64,000 nt of DNA from Laccaria trichodermophora. Lineage: Eukaryota; Basidiomycota; Agaricomycetes; Agaricales; Hydnangiaceae. A program made the translations under genes and the position numbers. Under the pieces are notes generated by a model. It was given only the letters and a program-made list of their open reading frames with translations, made no database searches and was not told where the DNA came from. The DNA lies in the NCBI GenBank assembly GCA_018417955.1, contig JACTVC010000011.1:494262-558261 (forward strand), read 5' to 3'. Position 1 is the first letter of the stretch. Each line of letters opens with the position of its first letter. Of the stretch, positions 59,506-64,000 are shown piece by piece.

Positions 59506-59870
59506 AGACGTCTTCTATCGGCGAAGTATCCTCCTTCGGAAATTAGCCAAACAAGTATGATTTTCCGGAGCCACGGTGTTCTCGAACGAGCGGACCAAGA
59601 GTCATGGAGGTGGCCAAACTTCCATAACGATTAATTCGCCCTTTCGAGGGGTCGCGGCGTCAGTGGAGGGCCAGACGTCTTCTATAGTAGGCGAAGTACC
59701 CTCCATCGGAGACTGGTCAAACAAGTTGGGAAATCCGAGGCCGACGGTATTCTCGAACGGGCAGACCAAGAGTCATGGAGGTGGCCGAACTTCCATAACG
59801 ATTAATTCGCCCTTTCGAGGTGTCGCGTCGTCCGTGGAGGCCCAGAACGTCATCCGATGTAGGAAAAGTT
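59506..59870 (+). repeat. Tandem repeat of about 170 bp, two copies plus partial
   Basis: AGACGTC marks units at 59506 and 59673, and AGAACGTC marks a third at 59844, giving periods of 167 and 171 bp. Shared blocks include TTCTCGAACGAGCGGACC, AGAGTCATGGAGGTGGCC and ATTAATTCGCCCTTTCGAGG. Confidence 0.8.
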
Positions 59871-59897
59871 GCGCCATGGGAAAAATGTTTGTGTGTC

Positions 59898-59994
59898 AGC
59901 GATGATCTGCGAGCAAAAGACTTCTACATGAAGCATCTACGAGTCCTGCCCGTCGGTGCGCCATATAGCAGCCTTTTGCTCGCAGATCACCGCT
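59898..59994. repeat. 22-bp inverted repeat with 53-bp loop
   Basis: AGCGATGATCTGCGAGCAAAAG at 59898-59919 is matched by its reverse complement at 59973-59994 with one mismatch. A transcript of either strand would form a strong hairpin. Confidence 0.8.
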
Positions 59995-60137
59995 TGGGAA
60001 AGGTGGTTGGTAGATTGCGCAACTGTTCCTACACCGGACTTCGTATTTTCAGTACAGAGGGGGGTAATCATAAAAAGGTGAAACACTCACTAAGCAGGGT
60101 TGGTCCACGCCTGCGTACCGCCCAGGAGAGAGAAGAT

Positions 60138-60307
60138 GCACTTACTGGGACGACGATGAAAAGGCGAAAGCACTTGCTAGGACGATGATGCAAGGGCGAA
60201 GGCACTTACTGGAACGATGATGGAAAGGCGAAAGCACTTACTGGTCCGATGATGGAAAGGTGAAAGCACTTACTGGTCCGATGATGGAAAGGTGAAACAC
60301 CTACTGG
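60138..60307 (+). repeat. 32-bp minisatellite, five copies plus partial
   Basis: The unit starts GCACTTACTGGTCCGATGAT. Copies start at 60138, 60170, 60202, 60234 and 60266 at exact 32-bp spacing, with a partial copy at 60298. The unit reads (G/A)CACTTACTGG and GATGATGGAAAGG(C/T)GAAA. It ends 64 bp before the stop of the neighbouring gene. Confidence 0.9.
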
Positions 60308-60370
60308 CTGCAGCGAAGCGAGAACCACAGAGGAGACAAGGTGCCCGGAGCCGGGAAACAAGCAAGCCAA

Positions 60371-61595
60371 TCACGCCGAGCCTCCGAATAAACGCAAAAG
60401 TTCTTCTCCAAAGGCCTTAAGCTCGACGTTGAAGGCATCGATGTCACCGCGCAAGTCCTGGAAATCACCGTCGAGTTTGTCAAGACGAGCCGATGCCTCG
60501 CCAAACTTGGCCATGACGTCGTCAGCTTCCTTGACTGCTCGTTGTTTCTTGCTTGATCCCTCCTTCTTGGTTCGTTTCTTGCTCGCGTCTCGCTTAGAGA
60601 TACCGATACGACGAGGCCGTGAAGGATCCACAGCCTTTGAAATATGAGGGACGCTAGCGTGATCGTCGTCGCACCCGATGTCTGGGATGTCCAGCGGTAA
60701 ATCCAGTAAACGACCAGTGTCTTGCTTTCCAGTTCGTTTCTTGCTCGCGTCTCGCTTGGAAATACGACGAGGCCGAGAATGATCCTTGACTTTGGCCACA
60801 GCTTGCGGAGTATGAGGGACGGGAGCGTCATTGGTGGACGCGATGTCAAGCAATGCATCCAGCAAACTGTCCTGCCTTTCTTCCTCTTCCTCGGGTTCGG
60901 TAACATGCATGGAGGGGGCTGGCTTACGAGGGGAGAGGAGGTGGGGACTGGGAATGGCGGGAGGGCCAAAGTAGTCAACGAACTGGCCAATGTATTGGCG
61001 GGGTGTAGCATCGACATCGGAAGTGAACTAAAGAAACCGTATTGATTAGTAGTTGCGCTTAAAGAAAAGAGAGGAGAAACGCACCGAGGACTCCCATGTT
61101 TTGATATCCTCTTCTTCACATGAGATAAGGACGAGGGGGACAACAGGCTGGCCGGCATTTTTCAGCAGCTGGGGGTGGAGCGCGTTGAAGGATGAATATA
61201 AGAAAGGAGGTATGTCAATGTTGGAGGCTCACTTTTGCCATCTCTCTTCCAGCAGCGCAGAGGACTCCATAGCGATCAGCCTGGCTGGATTCCTTGTGAA
61301 GCCTTCGAGCATTGATGGCTTCGAGCTCTTGGGTATGACGATAGGCGGCGATGACGTCCTGCAAATGAGATGAACGCTCAGCGTCCTTGACAGGTTCGAA
61401 ATCGTCGTCAGAGTCGGCCACGGAAACAGAGGTCATTGAGCCAGAGGTGGACAGGGGCTTCGGTTCCCACATCGATGCGTAGGAGGTCCGAGTGAAGACG
61501 GAGGTAGTAGAGGTCTGAGAGGTAACTCTGGGACGCGTACCAGACGCGCGCACAGGAGTCACTGGAGCAGTGTAAATGTAAGCGGTGGTAGACAT
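60371..61595 (-). CDS. Uncharacterised protein with internal basic repeat, 367 aa
   Basis: Minus strand, three exons: 61595-61233, 61168-61085 and 61027-60371, all phase 0. It starts MSTTAYIYTAPVTPVRASGT about 77 bp after a TATA box. The N-terminal part is Ser/Thr-rich, then a helical AERSSHLQDVIAAYRHTQEL block follows. The middle has a repeated unit: RPRRISKRDASKKRTGKQD and RPRRIGISKRDASKKRTKKE, each preceded by a VPH..AV block. The C-terminus is a coiled coil with ADDVMAKFGEASARLDKLDG then DFQDLRGDIDAFNVELKAFG, ending RLFGGSA. The basic KR runs may be nuclear signals. No family recognised. Minisatellites lie immediately downstream. Confidence 0.7.
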
Positions 61596-61964
61596 GATGA
61601 TAAAAATTGTGATATGTGGTGATGGTATGCGGTAAAGGTTATAGGTAAAGAGTCGACTGTGAGGGTTGCCGTATTTATAGGATGTAAAGAGGGGCAAGAG
61701 GTGAGACAGGGGTTTTTTTTGGCGATTTTGCGTGAAATGAACGGGAGCGCTGAAAGGTCCTTTGTGGCATCTTCGACGTGATTTTCGCGTTTACGAAGGC
61801 CAACATCAAGCGGAGAGAATTTGGGAGCTTTTGAGAGCAAATCATGGCTTGGAAAATAAATGGACGCGTTATTTGGCAACCATAGCAAAACCAAACAAAC
61901 ACATGGAATTACAAGGACATTAGTACCGACTACAATCCAACTACAATCTGCTTCACATACATAA
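61596..61964. other. Intergenic stretch between two minus-strand genes
   Basis: Upstream region of the 61595 gene and 3' flank of the next one. No gene is supported; see the TATA box entry. Confidence 0.45.
61672..61679 (-). promoter_or_regulatory. TATA box of the 60371-61595 gene
   Basis: TATAAATA on the minus strand lies 77 bp upstream of the ATG at 61595. Confidence 0.5.
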
Positions 61965-64000
61965 TCACGAAGCCAAACTCCTCCACATCCCCGACGGAGG
62001 CAATTCGCTACGTGCTTGCAGAATCTTCAAAGCCCGTTTCCGTCCCCTTCCCCCCACATCCCCTTCTGTGTTACCTTGAGGCTCGCTTTCACTCTCGCCA
62101 TCTTCCTCTTCGTCCACTTCTTCATCTGCAAAATCCAAAGCTCCAGGGTCCATCAACCGTGATCGATCTCGCTCTGCGTATGCGGCTTTGCGCATTGCTA
62201 CCGAAGACGAGGCTTTGTGGGTGGTCGAAGAGGAGGGCCCTGGTTCATTCTCATCCGCTAGATTTGACTTCGGTACATAAGAAGCAAGACTCAGAACTTC
62301 TCGTTGTCGCGAACGATTAATGATATTTATTGGCACTGAACTGGGAATTTGTGGGAGGCTGGTGGGGAAGTCTGAAAAGATACATGTCATTATCAAAATT
62401 ATTGTTTGTTTCAGAGGGACGACAAACCGTCATAGCCCTCATCCTCGTCCTCATCTTCGTCTTCACCTGGTGCCCCCACTTCATTTGTTACAGTTGACAT
62501 TTCCTCGGTTTCGTACTCACCCTCTTCCGGTATGTTATCGTGATTCAGGTGATCCTTAGAACCTTGACGACGAGTGAACGTTTGCCACGCCTTTCCATCC
62601 AGTTTCCATGCACCACGGTGGCTTGGAGTATCAGCCGCCACGAGTTTCAAAATCTCGGCGTCCCGAGCATCAGGGACCTTCCCCTCCGCTACGCGACTAG
62701 GGCCTGCTCTTGGAACTGGAGCTAAACGTGGCAGTGACATCATCATCGCTTGAGACGATGAGTCAACACCTGGTTGACTTCGTATGGGACGTATGTGTGA
62801 AGGGGCTGGTAGTGAAGAAGGTCGAAGGGATGAAAATGATCCCGAAAGCCCATTCGCCTGTTGTCTCGATTTTCCTGGTCGTGATGGACGGAATACCGCG
62901 GGTTGTTCAATGAGTGGTAATGTGTGTCGCGAATTGGGCGATTGATCAACACCGTCAAGATCTTCCAGTTCAAAAATTATTTCTATTTATTTCGTGTCCA
63001 TCAAAAGAATTTGGTTGAATAAGAAGAATACGCACCTCGTGGGTCCTGTTCAGCCAATGCTTCTTGCTCCGCGTTCTCTGCACCCACCTCCCTCTTGATG
63101 GTGACGACATCAGGTTGAACATCGAAAGTGACCCTGCGGTTTCCCCTGCCTCGTCCACGTGGTCCTGCGGAACCCTCCCCAACTTGAGTTTCTGGTTGAC
63201 CATTATGATTATTATTATTTGCAGATGTGGTAGGATTTTCAGACGTTTGCGAAGGGCCAGCTCGCTGATTGTTGCCTGTCGGGTTGGACGCCTGGCGCTC
63301 ACGCCTGTGACGGGAAATATCTTCTTCAAGATTTACAAAGTAGCGGAAGCTTGCAGCAGTATTAATTGAATCGTTGATGTTTCTACGAAATTGCAGGACG
63401 TTGCTCCCTTCGGAACGTCCGGCTGATTGGACCAATGTCACTGATCCTGAGTGAGTGGACGACAGGGTCTGGCTCGATACCGAATTTGGGGAACCATTAG
63501 ACTGAGGTGGCGGCGATCCGCTCTGATTAGCCTTCGGATAGTGGAACGACGTTGTTGCCAGAGAAGCTGACAGTGCTGAAACTCGAGGCCCAGGCGACAA
63601 TGATACTCTCGCAGGATTAAGTACAGAGACGGGTTTGAAATCACGAATTGTCGTAGCTGATGGACTTCCTACACCGTTTACTCCGAATTTGTGATTCTGG
63701 TCCTTGTGGTTTGTAGGAGACAGTGTTCGCTTGGAATTCCGTTCTTTTTGAACTTCGTTTATACTCCGTTTGAACTTCCACCAAAGAACTTCCACCTGCT
63801 GTCGCAGCTCGTTGTCGATACGCTCCATGTCGGCCACTTTTTCCCGCACTAGATCCGCAATTTGTTGCTCAGCAGCCGCATGGCGAGCCTGAGATTCCTT
63901 CTCAGCTAATGATGCGAGATGGAGAAAGGTTTGATGTGACGGCGTAAAAGGCGGCGGGGGAAAGAGAGATGTGTGTGAAAGGTATGAAGGTGGAGGCTCT
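61965..64000 (-). CDS. Uncharacterised coiled-coil and disordered protein, N-terminus beyond window
   Basis: Minus-strand exons run from the right edge (PSYLSHTSLFPPPPFTPS, then HQTFLHLASLAEKESQARHA, VADMERIDNELRQQVEVLWW) down to the stop at 61965. The N-terminal part is a coiled coil of at least 60 residues. Then follow Ser/Asn/Gln-rich disorder, a short helical block FRYFVNLEEDISRHRRERQA, an RGRGRGNRRVTFDVQPDVV segment, and later exons with AWKLDGKAWQTFTRRQGSKD and the acidic runs GEDEDEDEDEGYDG and DEEVDEEEDGESESE. It ends PPSGMWRSLAS. No family recognised. The basic, acidic and coiled-coil mixture suggests a nuclear scaffold, but that is inference. Confidence 0.65.

Larger units (their letters stand above)
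58924..60370. other. Intergenic stretch dominated by tandem and inverted repeats
   Basis: It holds the 37-bp repeat at 59218-59303, the roughly 170-bp repeat at 59506-59870, the inverted repeat at 59898-59994 and the 32-bp repeat at 60138-60307. Plus-strand frames over these repeats are not called as genes. Confidence 0.6.

Noticed and set aside
59157..59560. Plus-strand frames across the 37-bp repeat
   Set aside because: The 37-bp period shifts the frame every copy, and the translation (QAIQRRYKGAREA) is repeat-driven.
60138..60307. Regular repeats that might suggest a CRISPR array
   Set aside because: The whole 32-bp unit repeats without unique spacers, and the genome is eukaryotic. It is a minisatellite.

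Overview
The window is nuclear DNA of a filamentous basidiomycete, most likely a mushroom-forming agaricomycete. Nearly every gene is split by short introns of about 50-60 nt with GT..AG ends. Genes are dense on both strands. Several families seen here are typical of agaricomycetes: a Cys-tailed BTB protein, an HNH_2-type nuclease-like protein and arrestin-like proteins with PPxY-type tails. No rRNA, tRNA or CRISPR array was found.

Layout. Positions 1-11,200 are an accessory-looking stretch: a gene fragment at the left edge, a BTB protein, a degenerate arrestin-like copy, an uncharacterised multi-exon gene, a second arrestin-like copy split by a roughly 1.1-kb element with inverted ends, two intron-less genes of unknown function, and an HNH protein. 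Positions 11,300-18,140 hold lipid genes (a PGC1-like GDPD and a 1-acylglycerol-3-phosphate acyltransferase), a coiled-coil protein, and the intact arrestin-like relative of the two broken copies.

Positions 18,450-32,000 are a conserved housekeeping block: PRP6, MPDU1, RCF2, NUP98 and the RNA polymerase I subunit RPA135. Positions 32,300-39,730 hold a protein whose N-terminus looks like paired histone folds, and a long C2H2 zinc-finger protein. Positions 39,800-46,100 hold NDUFAF5, TRM10, an acyl-protein thioesterase and a small membrane protein. Positions 47,800-58,900 hold a WHI3-like RRM protein, the PP4 regulatory subunit PSY2/SMEK, TOM20 and a SET-domain methyltransferase. Positions 58,900-64,000 return to unusual sequence: three different tandem repeats and a 22-bp inverted repeat, followed by two genes of unknown function, the last running off the right edge.

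The genes do not form one pathway. Recurring themes are mitochondria (RCF2, NDUFAF5, TOM20), RNA work (PRP6, RPA135, TRM10, the WHI3-like protein) and membrane lipids. Head-to-head pairs with 100-200 bp between start codons (PRP6/MPDU1, NUP98/RPA135, zinc finger/NDUFAF5, TRM10/thioesterase, acyltransferase/coiled-coil) probably share promoters. All exon borders were read by eye from splice signals and reading frame, so those given only approximately should be confirmed with RNA data.
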